NCBI GenBank assembly: GCA_964423835.1
Contig: CAYRGJ010000002.1
Span: 122,050 to 186,049 of the forward strand
DNA: 64,000 bases
DNA from: JAFGCL01 sp964423835
GTDB taxonomy: Bacteria; Chloroflexota; Dehalococcoidia; UBA2247; RBG-13-53-26
Reading direction: 5' to 3'
Shown: positions 17,187-24,382 of the stretch, one piece after another
How positions within the stretch are numbered: position 1 is the first letter of the stretch
Layout of the letters: each line of letters starts with the position of its first letter
Program-made: the position numbers and the translations under genes
The notes under the pieces: generated by a model
The model's database searches: none
What the model saw: the letters and a program-made list of their open reading frames with translations, nothing else
Told to the model about the DNA's origin: nothing

Positions 17187-17201
17187 ATAATGTGACATTA
17201 T
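17187..17201. promoter_or_regulatory. Perfect palindrome ATAATGT-G-ACATTAT
   Basis: A 15-base inverted repeat with a single central base, about 105 bases upstream of the PEGA/FN3 gene start. On the minus strand GGTATACT at 17205-17212 lies just upstream of it, so a repressor bound here would sit on the start of transcription. The regulator is unknown. Confidence 0.45.
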
Positions 17202-17296
17202 CCAGTATACCATTACCCAGGCCAGAGGCAAGCGGAATGTCCGGCGGCCGCGATCAGGAGGTGAACGATTTGTGATGCCGGCCAGCGTCATCCATC

Positions 17297-17326
17297 TTGA
17301 CAGTCGGAGGGGAAAAAGCGTATCAT
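17297..17326 (+). promoter_or_regulatory. Promoter TTGACA-18-TATCAT
   Basis: A perfect TTGACA and a good -10 TATCAT, 18 bases apart, facing right. No rightward gene follows; the next gene lies on the other strand. It therefore probably drives the RNA-like stretch right after it. Confidence 0.5.
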
Positions 17327-17332
17327 TAAATA

Positions 17333-17490
17333 CGTTCTCGGGTGGTCGAACCAGTCGAAGAGGCAAAGTCCGCCAGAGCAAAACGGGTAGGGTTGTCACC
17401 TACATGGCTCACTCGGAAACGAGCTGAAGCTGATCAAGGCTCAAAGGCGGAAAATGACCGGGGAAGCTGGAAAGGTCACCCGAGATTTCT
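17333..17490 (+). ncRNA. Possible structured non-coding RNA, unknown class
   Basis: The stretch can fold into several nested stems. TCCGCC (about 17369-17374) can pair with GGCGGA (about 17446-17451). Inside are GTAGG(GTTGTCA)CCTAC and a GNRA-capped CTCG(GAAA)CGAG. Downstream, TGACC...GGTCA can pair, and the flanking GGGG/CCCG would make an H-type pseudoknot, followed by the T-rich ATTTCTTT. It follows a strong orphan promoter and lacks a reading frame with a ribosome site. I do not recognise the family; a weak resemblance to c-di-GMP-I riboswitches (GCAAAG, GGTAG) did not hold up. Confidence 0.35.
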
Positions 17491-18063
17491 TTATGTGCTT
17501 CGGGCCCTTATGGACCGGACCAGGCTGGTGGTGTCGCTCTGGACCACGGCCAGGTCCTCCTCGTTGGGGCGGCCCCTGATATCACCCAGGCGGCCCATGG
17601 TGTTGATCTCCCGTCCTTCGTGAAACTCCCCCACCACGTACCACTCGTCAGCCACATCGAACCCCAGGTGCTCGAAGAGCTGCGCCATGTACTTGCCAGA
17701 GGTCAGCACCTCGTTGCGCCCCGTGTGCGGGCCGGAGTAGGTGCAGAATACCACCGCCGTCTTGCCGGGAACCTTGGGGGCCCCCAGCTTGATGTCACCC
17801 CTGGCCCGGTGAAGGTTGAGCTTGTCCTTTATGAACTGCATCATCGGCGCGGCGGGCAGAAAATCGATGGACGGCGAGCCCAGGAATACCAGGTCGTACT
17901 CATAGAACTCCTTGTCCCCCGCATCGCCCACGCTGCAGAGAGTGCATTCCACATTCTCGCCGACAAGCCCGCGGCATATGGCGTCAGCCACCTTCCGGGT
18001 GTTCCCGGTAGCTGAGAAGTACACGATCAGCGCCTTCAGGTCTTTCTCGTCTCTGGAATTCAC
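17491..18063 (-). CDS. Flavodoxin-family protein
   Basis: Protein of 190 residues with a flavodoxin fold that binds FMN and carries electrons. The phosphate loop is YFSATGNTRKVADAI near 15-29, followed by DLVFLGSPSIDFLP (the 60s loop) and VVFCTYSGPHTGRNE (the 90s loop region). The gene begins 10 bases after the cyclase-like gene on the same strand, so they are probably co-transcribed. Related proteins serve as electron donors or NAD(P)H-quinone-type reductases; no partner reductase is adjacent. It is cytoplasmic, with no signal peptide. Confidence 0.8.
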   Translation of the reverse strand: MNSRDEKDLKALIVYFSATGNTRKVADAICRGLVGENVECTLCSVGDAGDKEFYEYDLVFLGSPSIDFLPAAPMMQFIKDKLNLHRARGDIKLGAPKVPGKTAVVFCTYSGPHTGRNEVLTSGKYMAQLFEHLGFDVADEWYVVGEFHEGREINTMGRLGDIRGRPNEEDLAVVQSDTTSLVRSIRARST

Positions 18064-18073
18064 GGCTCCCTCC

Positions 18074-19114
18074 CTAGAACAGGTCCCTCTCCGCTTTGCC
18101 GTACCGGGCGGGAAAGGTCCCCTCCAAATCTACCCTGTTCGCCCTGATTCTGTCCAACCTCCGGGTCATCTCCTGCAGCTTGCGGTTCAGGAACCTGAGG
18201 GCCTGGCCCCGGGAGCCCTGGGGCAAAGCTCTGAGCGTCAGCTCGACCGCGCCGAAGCTGCGGGCCTCGATCTCCAGGCTTTTCACCTGCGGGGCGCCGC
18301 CGATGAAGCTGCAGATGGAGTCCACGAAGCTGTTGTGGTAGGCGGCCGCCGAGTGGTACTTGACCAGTATGGCCAGGTCGTCCCTGGTGGCCTTCAACCT
18401 GGCCTCATGCTCCAGGGCCTTCTTGTGCTGGAGCACGTAGTGCTCCGCCTGGAGCTCCAGCGGGAGGTAACGGGTACGGGCTGGCGGCCGCCCCCGCAGG
18501 TATTCCCGGCGCCAGTTGATGGCCAGGTCCAGGCCGTAGATGGCCCCCAGGTAATCCACGAAGGGCAGCCCGTCATTCTCGGTGGCGCACAGGTTGCGCT
18601 CGATGTAGCTCCGGCGCGAGCGTCCGATCGGGCCCCGCAGCACATCCGGATGGACCAGCACCCGGGGCCACACGGCCAGGCTCTCGGCGATCTCGTAGGC
18701 CCCGGTGAAGGCCGGTCCGAACATCACATTGAGCCTGGGCTCCTGCGCCTGGTAGTGCTTGCCCACCGTGACCGCGCCTCTAAGGAACGTGCCCCGGATC
18801 GTCAGCCGGGCCTGGATGAGAGCGATGGCGTAGAGCATGTAGAGCAGGGACGTGGCATCTACCCGGTCGGCGCAGAGCACGACCGTGTCCGAGAACATCT
18901 GGCTGGTGACCTCCGGCGCCTTCTCCGGCGCCGTGACCGGCTGCAGCTCCCGGAGGAGCCTCTGCGCCTCATCCACTGACTGGCTCAGCATCTCCAGCGT
19001 GGCCCGGATGCGCGGCGCCTCCCTGGGGTCCCTCTCAGAGGCCTTTATGCGGTTCTTGAGGCCCAGGATATCCAGGTAGCATATCAGCCGATCACCGTAT
19101 ACCGTATTGATCAT
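18074..19114 (-). CDS. Uncharacterised protein with nucleotide-cyclase-like motifs
   Basis: Protein of about 346 residues. Early in the sequence it has CYLDILGLKNRI, then QMFSDTVVLCADRVD, then RGTFLRGAVTVGKHY, then FGPAFTGAYEIAESLAVWPRV. This D-I-L-G / F-S-D / R-G-A-x-x-x-G / G-P-A series resembles groups related to class III nucleotidyl cyclases, including those used in phage defence, with the two Asp as possible metal ligands. I infer this from pattern only. The C-terminal third is helical (LKATRDDLAILVKYHSAAAYHNSFVDS). It is co-directional with the flavodoxin gene. No TM, TIR or other effector gene is next to it. Start is either GTG 19126 or ATG 19114. Confidence 0.45.
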   Translation of the reverse strand: MINTVYGDRLICYLDILGLKNRIKASERDPREAPRIRATLEMLSQSVDEAQRLLRELQPVTAPEKAPEVTSQMFSDTVVLCADRVDATSLLYMLYAIALIQARLTIRGTFLRGAVTVGKHYQAQEPRLNVMFGPAFTGAYEIAESLAVWPRVLVHPDVLRGPIGRSRRSYIERNLCATENDGLPFVDYLGAIYGLDLAINWRREYLRGRPPARTRYLPLELQAEHYVLQHKKALEHEARLKATRDDLAILVKYHSAAAYHNSFVDSICSFIGGAPQVKSLEIEARSFGAVELTLRALPQGSRGQALRFLNRKLQEMTRRLDRIRANRVDLEGTFPARYGKAERDLF

Positions 19115-19166
19115 CGTATTTCGCACCCTGTCTCGGGTAGACCGGCCAGATTATACCAGCACCGGG

Positions 19167-19799
19167 TCACGATGAGTATCCAGGCTGCCTGGTTCTGCGC
19201 AACCAATCATTCATCAGCCTGAAGAACTCCAGGGAGACCCCATCGTATGAGGCCGCGTAGCCGGTGACCTCGGCCGGATGGAACAGCGCCTCTTCACCCA
19301 CGGGACTGACCGGCAGCTGGGTGTTGTGGAATCCGTCCCAACCCTCATTCACGGGCAGGCCCAACTGCTTCAGCGGCAGGTCCACGGTCGCGTCAACCAG
19401 GACCAGGTCCCCCTCGATCTCCACTCTGCAGGCCAGATGGTGGGCGACGGGCATGGCGGCAGCCAGCTCCCGCAGGTGCGGCGGGTAGTCAACCTCAAGG
19501 TCGCTCCAGCGGAAGGGGTAGACGGCATACAGGGTCGGCAGGTCCAGCTTCTGGTACATATCCCGGAGCAGGAAGTGCTTTGGCGTGCAGGACCCCTGGC
19601 CCAGGGCGAGCATGTCGAGGTAGCGCGCCGCGCTGTTTATGGAGGGGACCACGGCATAGGGGATGTCCCTTATCTTCTCAAAGACGGCCACTCTGGCGGC
19701 GGCCCCGGTCCTGCCCCGGACCCATTCGCGGAACTTCTCGTCGACGAGAGTGCTCACGCGCCGTCCCGGCCCAGCGGGGCGCGGCCATCTCCGAGCCAT
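19167..19799 (-). CDS. Transglutaminase-like cysteine protease-fold protein
   Basis: Protein of about 210 residues with an apparent transglutaminase-like Cys-His-Asp triad. Cys is in GQGSCTPKHFLL, His in PVAHHLACRVEI and Asp in LVLVDATVDLPL, in the right order and spacing for the fold. Such proteins hydrolyse or cross-link amide bonds, or are inactive scaffolds. No signal peptide is seen, so it is likely cytosolic. The start is uncertain: ATG 19799 or GTG 19757, neither with a good ribosome site. It follows the lipocalin-like gene by about 22 bases and probably shares its transcript. The substrate is unknown. Confidence 0.6.
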   Translation of the reverse strand: MARRWPRPAGPGRRVSTLVDEKFREWVRGRTGAAARVAVFEKIRDIPYAVVPSINSAARYLDMLALGQGSCTPKHFLLRDMYQKLDLPTLYAVYPFRWSDLEVDYPPHLRELAAAMPVAHHLACRVEIEGDLVLVDATVDLPLKQLGLPVNEGWDGFHNTQLPVSPVGEEALFHPAEVTGYAASYDGVSLEFFRLMNDWLRRTRQPGYSS

Positions 19800-19821
19800 C
19801 GCCGCAGGGGAAGGCGGCCGG

Positions 19822-20247
19822 TCAGACCCGCTCCCATACCAGGTGCCCCGTGTGAGGATCACCGAAAAGAAGGAAGGCCGGCATGGTCAGGGACAGCCGG
19901 TTGCCCTCGAGCCGCATGAGCCGCTCCACGGACTCGCCCGTAACGTTGGGGTCCAGGCTGGCCTCCACGTGATGCACCACCCTGTCCCCTCTGATCTCGT
20001 ACCGGCCGCAGTAGGATACGAAGGCAGCCGCGGCCATCGCCTTCTCTTGCGTGCTGGCCAGGCTGAGCATGTCGACGCTGAGCCGGGGGCGATTGGCCTT
20101 CATCATGGCCACGTGCATGTAGCCGTCCTCTCCGTACCCGAGGTACCCGGCCGGGTCCTTGCCCAGCGGGTAGTGCACCCGGCCGTCCGGGCCTATGACC
20201 TCAAAAGAGACCAGCTTCCAGGTTCCCACCAGGGGGCTCTTGGCCAT
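19822..20247 (-). CDS. Lipocalin-like domain protein
   Basis: Protein of 141 residues matching the bacterial lipocalin-like family. It opens with LVGTWKLVSFEV, followed by GYLGYGEDGYMHVAMM, CGRYEIRGDRVVHHVEASLDPN, and ends LTMPAFLLFGDPHTGHLVWERV. The GTWKLVS start and the WER end are typical. The fold is an eight-stranded barrel that binds a small hydrophobic ligand; the ligand is unknown. AAGGAGG precedes the ATG at a good distance. No signal peptide. It appears to be the first gene of a two-gene unit with the transglutaminase-like gene. Confidence 0.8.
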   Translation of the reverse strand: MAKSPLVGTWKLVSFEVIGPDGRVHYPLGKDPAGYLGYGEDGYMHVAMMKANRPRLSVDMLSLASTQEKAMAAAAFVSYCGRYEIRGDRVVHHVEASLDPNVTGESVERLMRLEGNRLSLTMPAFLLFGDPHTGHLVWERV

Positions 20248-20602
20248 GTGCCGCCTCCTTCGTGCCGGGCCGGGGCCCGTTCGTTCCGCGGCGCCCCGCC
20301 GGGATGTCCACAGCCTAGCGATGGCCGCGGCCGCCTGTCAACCGGCTGCCGCATCCGTTCGGCTTCAAGGTGGCCTGCTCTCCGGTGAGGCTGGCCGGCG
20401 GCAGCGCCGGCTGGAGCCGCGTCGTGGCCCTGCTCGAGGATTGACGCCATAGACTTGACATAATCCCAGAGCGCCGCGCTCTGTTTGAGCACCGGCGGGC
20501 GGCCTGGCTGGCGGGTCGAGGACTTTTGGGATACTATTGCATGAGCGGCCCCGGATCACAGGCCACGGGCCACGGGGCAGCGGAACGGGGGGGGTAACCG
20601 TC

Positions 20603-21592
20603 ATGATTGTCATCACAGGCGCAACAGGACACCTGGGAAACGTGCTCGTACGTGAGCTTCTTTCCCGCAGAGAGACCGTGAAGGTGGTCATACCGCCCGG
20701 CGAAGACACCACTTCCCTGGACGGGCTGGCCGTGGAGAAGGTGACCGGCAACGTCCGGGACATGGACTCGCTGCTCCGGGCGTTTGCCGGGGCCGAGTAC
20801 GTGTACCACCTGGCCGGAGTCCTCTTCACCTCGCCCCGCAAGACCAGGCGGTTCTACGAGATTAACCTGGAGGGGACGCGCAACGTGGCGGAGGCCTGTT
20901 TGAAGTGCGGGGTCAAGAGGATGGTCCACACCAGCTCCATACAGGCGCTGGCAGAGCCTCCCAAGGGAATGGTTATCGACGAGAGCAGCCCCTTCGATCC
21001 GGCCAGGGTCGTCGGTGACTATGCCAAGTCGAAGGCCAGGGCCAGCCTCGAAGTGCTGTCAGCGGTCAAGAGGGGCCTGGACGCCGTCATCCTCTGCCCC
21101 ACGGGGGCCATAGGCCCATACGACTATAAGCCCTCCAAGATGGGGCAGTGGTTCCTGGACGTGGCCACGGACAAGTTCGACGGCAGGGTCTACACCATCA
21201 ACGGCATCTATGACTTCGTCGACGTCCGGGACATCGCGGCGGCCCAGATTGCCGCGGTGCAGAAGGGGAGAAGGGGCGAGACCTACATCCTTTCCGGCCA
21301 GCCCATCGACCAGCTGAAGCAGTCGCAGATCATCCAGGAGGCTTCGGGGGCCAGCGGCCGCCTGTATGGCATCCACGTCTGGCAGCTCAAGACGATAGCG
21401 GCCACGGCCTGGGCCTACAACTGGGTCCGCAACACCGTGCCGGGCGTGACCCTGGACGAAGCCCGCATCGTGGCCAGCAACTCCACCATCAGCCACGAGA
21501 AGGCCGCCCGGGAGCTGGGGTTCCAGCCGCGGCCCATGAGGGACACCATGTTCGACGCCATAGCCTGGTTCCGGCAGAACGGCAAGCTCTAA
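20603..21592 (+). CDS. NAD(P)-dependent epimerase/dehydratase (extended SDR)
   Basis: Extended short-chain dehydrogenase of 329 residues. The nucleotide-binding glycine motif is VITGATGHLGNVL at the N-terminus, and the active-site pair is YAKSKA near 150, with HTSSIQAL supplying the Ser. NEGxxN-type features of sugar epimerases are not evident, and CPTGAIGPYDYKPS resembles dihydroflavonol-4-reductase-like members, so the substrate may be a small carbonyl rather than a nucleotide sugar. ATG 20603 was chosen because the Rossmann strand MIVITG starts there and a G-rich stretch precedes it. It converges with the cupin gene. Confidence 0.8.
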   Translation: MIVITGATGHLGNVLVRELLSRRETVKVVIPPGEDTTSLDGLAVEKVTGNVRDMDSLLRAFAGAEYVYHLAGVLFTSPRKTRRFYEINLEGTRNVAEACLKCGVKRMVHTSSIQALAEPPKGMVIDESSPFDPARVVGDYAKSKARASLEVLSAVKRGLDAVILCPTGAIGPYDYKPSKMGQWFLDVATDKFDGRVYTINGIYDFVDVRDIAAAQIAAVQKGRRGETYILSGQPIDQLKQSQIIQEASGASGRLYGIHVWQLKTIAATAWAYNWVRNTVPGVTLDEARIVASNSTISHEKAARELGFQPRPMRDTMFDAIAWFRQNGKL

Positions 21593-21611
21593 CGGGGGCC
21601 GCAGCGGGATA

Positions 21612-21959
21612 TCACTCGTAGGCCACGGGCACCGCGCAGATCATGACCAGGGGGCTGCCCGTGGAGCTGCGGTACTGGTGCTTCTCTTCGGGCATGATGA
21701 GGACGAAGTCCCCTTTCTTGATCTGGCGCTCTTCTCCGCTGGCGGTCACCACGGTGCCGCTGCCCTCGATGACGTAGTTGATGTGCTCGTTGGGGTGGGT
21801 GTGGAAGGGGGTGTGGCCGCCGGGATCGAAGGTGAACACGCGGAAGCTGAACAGCGGGGAGCCATCGCGCTTCGAGATGGGCACCTGCTTGCGGATGCCG
21901 GAGGCTCCCTCCATCCGCACCGCCTCCCCGGGAGTATCATTCAGCGACGTTATCTTCAT
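21612..21959 (-). CDS. Cupin-2 domain protein
   Basis: Small single-domain cupin of 115 residues. Cupin motif 1 is GGHTPFHTHPNEHINYVIEGSG (His, His, Glu metal ligands) and motif 2 is GDFVLIMPEEKHQYR (His). A divalent metal site is therefore intact. Members range from sugar isomerases and dioxygenases to binding proteins; the function here is unknown. GGAGAGGAG precedes the start. Its first 23 bases overlap the end of the small zinc-ribbon gene, which suggests translational coupling. Confidence 0.85.
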   Translation of the reverse strand: MKITSLNDTPGEAVRMEGASGIRKQVPISKRDGSPLFSFRVFTFDPGGHTPFHTHPNEHINYVIEGSGTVVTASGEERQIKKGDFVLIMPEEKHQYRSSTGSPLVMICAVPVAYE

Positions 21960-22170
21960 GGCGTGAAGCTCCTCTCCGGCCGAATCGCTTCTTGGCCGCG
22001 CTCGTAGGGAAGAGGCGCGCGTAGTTCCTCTGCTGCCACTTCAGGAACCTGTCGATGCATTCCTGGCAGATGTCCACGGCGCGACCCTCATCCAGCTCAA
22101 GGCGGTTGAAAGCGGGGTCGTAGCGGCGGATCGGCTTTCGGCACAAGGCGCAGCTGGCTTCGCTTCCCAT
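21937..22170 (-). CDS. Small zinc-finger protein (two CxxC)
   Basis: Protein of 77 residues with CALCRKPI and CQECIDRFLKW, two CxxC knuckles 26 residues apart that probably bind one zinc. The rest is helical and ends in a basic/polar tail. Similar small CxxC proteins are common near unrelated genes and are usually uncharacterised. It overlaps the cupin start by 23 bases, so the two are likely made together. The start may be GTG 22173 or ATG 22170. Confidence 0.6.
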   Translation of the reverse strand: MGSEASCALCRKPIRRYDPAFNRLELDEGRAVDICQECIDRFLKWQQRNYARLFPTSAAKKRFGRRGASRHEDNVAE

Positions 22171-22340
22171 CACGTCGCACCCGGATCAGTCTACCACCTT
22201 TCTCCCGGGAGGAGTAAGGGCTGGCAGGACTGGCTGACTGGCCAGTCTGTGGCCGGGATGATAGAATATCGGATGTCAGAACAAGAGCCCGGGGCCGACG
22301 GCACGGGTCCGGCCCGCGGGGCCTCAAAGGGGGGGGCAGA

Positions 22341-22514
22341 ATGGGCAGAATCATGATCAAGTGCCCCAATACGGGAAAGCTGGTCTTCACCGGCGTCCTC
22401 AGCGCCAAGAGCATGTTCGAGAAATCGACCATCAAGGAGACCAAGCTGCCCAGGTGCTCCGCTTGCGGTAAGGACCACACCTGGAGCAAAGAACAGGCTG
22501 TCCTGCAGGAATAG
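22341..22514 (+). CDS. Very small zinc-ribbon protein (57 aa)
   Basis: A 57-residue gene that is easily overlooked. It reads IKCPNTGKLVFTGV, then LPRCSACGKDHTWSKEQAVL. The four Cys (CP, CSAC plus the first Cys) with a following H-T-W make a zinc ribbon known from small conserved bacterial proteins (RCPxTGKxVxTG...CPxCGxxHxW). A strong G-rich ribosome site (GGGGGGCAG) precedes the ATG, and TAGAAT at about 22261 may be its -10. The role is unknown; this family is usually found as lone short genes. Confidence 0.7.
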   Translation: MGRIMIKCPNTGKLVFTGVLSAKSMFEKSTIKETKLPRCSACGKDHTWSKEQAVLQE

Positions 22515-22657
22515 CAGGCCCACTAGGGGTCTCCCACCGCGATAATACGTACAGGTCAGCGCCAGTCTCCGTAGTTCACCCGATAGCCGCCGGCGCCATC
22601 TCGTGCCATGATTGTGTCGTTGGCAATGGACGGCGGGACAATCGAAGGAGGGTTGAA

Positions 22658-22846
22658 ATGACAACCTGGAACGCAACTAGGACGACCGGTTATCGTGTGA
22701 ATCTGGAGGACGTCAAGAACGTCTGGTATGCGTTTGTGAGCTGGGTGGCGAACGCCAGGGCCAATTACAGGAACGCCAGGCTCGAGAGGTGGAACAGCGA
22801 GCGCCGGGCCATGCTTGAGTCACGTGGCATGTCCTCGTACAAGTAA
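22658..22846 (+). CDS. Small hypothetical protein (62 aa)
   Basis: A 62-residue gene with a good ribosome site (GAAGGAGGG, 6 bases before ATG). The middle, LEDVKNVWYAFVSWVANARANYRNARLERW, is predicted to be an amphipathic helix rich in Trp, Asn and Arg. There are no cysteines and no membrane segment. I do not recognise a family. It ends just before a strong bidirectional terminator, which supports it as a real transcription unit. Confidence 0.5.
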   Translation: MTTWNATRTTGYRVNLEDVKNVWYAFVSWVANARANYRNARLERWNSERRAMLESRGMSSYK

Positions 22847-22877
22847 CGCTGCGCTGATTCTTCGCTGAGATCGTGTT

Positions 22878-22909
22878 CGCCCTGTACCGGTCTGGTCCGG
22901 TACGGGGCG
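22878..22909. terminator. Bidirectional hairpin terminator
   Basis: A 13-bp stem (CGCCCTGTACCGG with CCGGTACGGGGCG, one T-G pair) and a six-base loop, located between the convergent genes ending at 22846 and 22912. TTCTAGTTCTT follows on the plus strand. Confidence 0.75.
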
Positions 22910-22911
22910 TT

Positions 22912-23292
22912 CTAGTTCTTCTGAGGCCTGTCGTCCTCCGCCACCAGCCACTCCTTGCCCGCCTCGACGGTGTCGACGAACCCCATCTTCTTGCTGCCGA
23001 AGAGTTGCACCACGGCCTTCTGCAACCCGGTCAGGCCCACTACGGCATTGGGCTTGTCCTTGATGCCTACGGCCTTTGTGGCGTCGACCGTCTCCCTGGC
23101 CTTGTCAATCACGGCCTTCGTCATCTTGACGTGAGTCACATCGGCCAGCACCAGGACGCCCTTGCCTTCCAGGAGCAGGGCCTGCTTCATTTCCTCGAAG
23201 GCCTTCACGCATTCCGCCTCGCTCAGCCCGGCACAGTTGATGTAGAGTATCCGCTTCCCCTTGTGTGTTATGAACTGCGTGTGTTCTCCCAT
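22912..23292 (-). CDS. SpoIIAA/STAS-like protein, paralog 1
   Basis: Protein of 126 residues of the SpoIIAA-like (STAS/SEC14-type) family. It starts THKGKRILYINCAGLSE, continues KGVLVLADVTHVKMTKAVIDKA and NAVVGLTGLQKAVVQL, and ends TVEAGKEWLVAEDDRPQ. Those four blocks recur in the other cluster members. STAS folds usually bind nucleotides or partner kinases; no kinase or phosphatase is next to it. GGGGG precedes the start. The shared promoter-like element lies about 60 bases upstream. Compared with its sisters, DARN is replaced by DVTH. Confidence 0.7.
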   Translation of the reverse strand: MGEHTQFITHKGKRILYINCAGLSEAECVKAFEEMKQALLLEGKGVLVLADVTHVKMTKAVIDKARETVDATKAVGIKDKPNAVVGLTGLQKAVVQLFGSKKMGFVDTVEAGKEWLVAEDDRPQKN

Positions 23293-23349
23293 CAGTTCCC
23301 CCCCTTGATTATCTGAATTGACGGTTACCTGGAACCATTCCTTCGCGAT

Positions 23350-23368
23350 ATTATATCAGCCCGCGCAA
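23350..23368 (-). promoter_or_regulatory. Cluster element TTGCGCG-N6-TATAAT, copy 1
   Basis: Minus strand TTGCGCGGGCTGATATAAT. The TTG starts 13 bases before the -10-like TATAAT, exactly as in three other copies. It faces SpoIIAA-like paralog 1. Confidence 0.6.
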
Positions 23369-23438
23369 GACCACGGGGCACAAGGGGTGAGCGAGGAGGG
23401 CGGCATTGCCGCCCGGGCGGAGATGAAGTAAGGGCTTC

Positions 23439-23816
23439 TCAAGGAGACGGGCGCTTCACCAGCCATTCCAGCGCTTCTGTCTGGGTCTTGAACGTCTTCA
23501 GATTGCGGCCGGTGAACTTCTCATACGATTCCAGGAGGATTAGCTTTATGCCGCTGACCCCAAGGGCGCCTGCCCTCTCCACCTTGGCGTCGAAGAGCTC
23601 CCTGCCCAGCTGCTTCACCCGGCTCATCCAGGCGCGGTTGGCGGCGGCCCCCTCGAAGTTGTAGAGGATCAGCACCTTGCCCGGCGAGGCTGCGACCTTC
23701 TTGGCCACCAGCTCCAGGACATCCATGCCCGGTTGGCCCTGGAGATCGCTGAAGTCCGCGTAGAGCACTCTCTGGCCCTGGTGCTCGATCCACCTGACTC
23801 TGCCGTCTACGCTCAT
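23439..23816 (-). CDS. SpoIIAA/STAS-like protein, divergent paralog 2
   Basis: Protein of 125 residues, the most divergent of the cluster. It keeps IEHQGQRVLYADFSDLQG at the start and TQTEALEWLVKRPSP at the end, but the centre (GKVLILYNFEGAAANRAWMSRV, LGVSGIKLILLESY) differs and lacks the DARN-type motif, so it may bind a different ligand. The ATG at 23816 has GGAGGG seven bases upstream; an in-frame longer form upstream is not supported. It is monocistronic with its own TTG-N11-TATACT element. Function unknown. Confidence 0.65.
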   Translation of the reverse strand: MSVDGRVRWIEHQGQRVLYADFSDLQGQPGMDVLELVAKKVAASPGKVLILYNFEGAAANRAWMSRVKQLGRELFDAKVERAGALGVSGIKLILLESYEKFTGRNLKTFKTQTEALEWLVKRPSP

Positions 23817-23851
23817 GGCCCTCCCTCCGGCCCAATGGGACTGCGAGCAAG

Positions 23852-23871
23852 AGTATACAACCACCGGGCAA
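23852..23871 (-). promoter_or_regulatory. Cluster element TTGCCC...TATACT, variant copy
   Basis: Minus strand TTGCCCGGTGGTTGTATACT. The TTG to -10 distance is 14, one more than in the other copies, matching the more divergent gene it faces. Confidence 0.5.
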
Positions 23872-23911
23872 CAGGGACCTGGTGAGAGTCAAGGTGGAAA
23901 ATACGCCAGGC

Positions 23912-24283
23912 CTAGGCCTTCCCGGCCCGCAGCTGCTCTTCTTTGACCCGGAACCTGACGATCTTCTTCACCAGATCGTACGGGATCGGCCGGTCCAGCG
24001 GGAACTGGATGGAGCCCTTGGCTCCCTTGTAATCCGCCAGCTCCTTCCGGAAGGCCATGGTGCCCGACGGCGTCGGATAGAAACCGATGTGGTCTTTCCA
24101 GGCGCCGAAATGCACCAGGTTGCGGCCCTTGAGCCGGAATGTCGGCATCTGGTAACTGATGACCTCCGTGGCCCCGGGGGCCGATTCCCGAATCACCTCT
24201 CTGATCCGGCGCAGGATCGCCCGGATCTCATGCGGGAAGCGGTCTATGTACTCATCCATCGTCCGGTATTCGGTCTTTTCCAT
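23912..24283 (-). CDS. DUF1801/YdhG-like protein
   Basis: Protein of 123 residues of the DUF1801 (YdhG/YdeI-like) family. Typical features are MDEYIDRFPHEIRAILRRIREVIRE, SAPGATEVISYQMPTF, GRNLVHFGAWKDHIGFYP and GAKGSIQFPLDRPIP. Some relatives were described as iron chaperones, but the molecular role of most is unknown. AGGAGG before the ATG marks the start. No cysteines form a cluster and there is no signal peptide. It lies between two unrelated leftward genes and probably has its own promoter in the 99 bases upstream, where TACGTATT and AGTACTTAG occur. Confidence 0.8.
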   Translation of the reverse strand: MEKTEYRTMDEYIDRFPHEIRAILRRIREVIRESAPGATEVISYQMPTFRLKGRNLVHFGAWKDHIGFYPTPSGTMAFRKELADYKGAKGSIQFPLDRPIPYDLVKKIVRFRVKEEQLRAGKA

Positions 24284-24382
24284 CCTGCGGGTCCTCCTGT
24301 GACCCTATGTTCCGGCTCTGGCCGGAGGGAGGGCATTGTTGGCTGTACGTATTGGCCCATCGTGGGCAGTACTTAGAGGCGG

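Larger units (their letters stand above)
17084..17490. other. Intergenic region with palindrome, orphan promoter and structured stretch
   Basis: About 407 bases between the start of the PEGA/FN3 gene and the end of the flavodoxin gene. It contains the 15-base palindrome, the rightward promoter and the RNA-like stretch listed separately. No protein-coding gene is supported. Confidence 0.6.

Noticed and set aside
17340..17460. Resemblance to a c-di-GMP-I (GEMM) riboswitch: GAGGCAAAGTCC and GGGTAGGGTTGTCACC
   Set aside because: The first conserved half (GCACAGGGCAAACC) is missing and no gene follows on the same strand. Kept only as an unclassified structured RNA.
17491..19114. Complete Pycsar-type anti-phage system
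   Set aside because: Only a cyclase-like gene is possible; the neighbour is a flavodoxin, not a TM or TIR effector.
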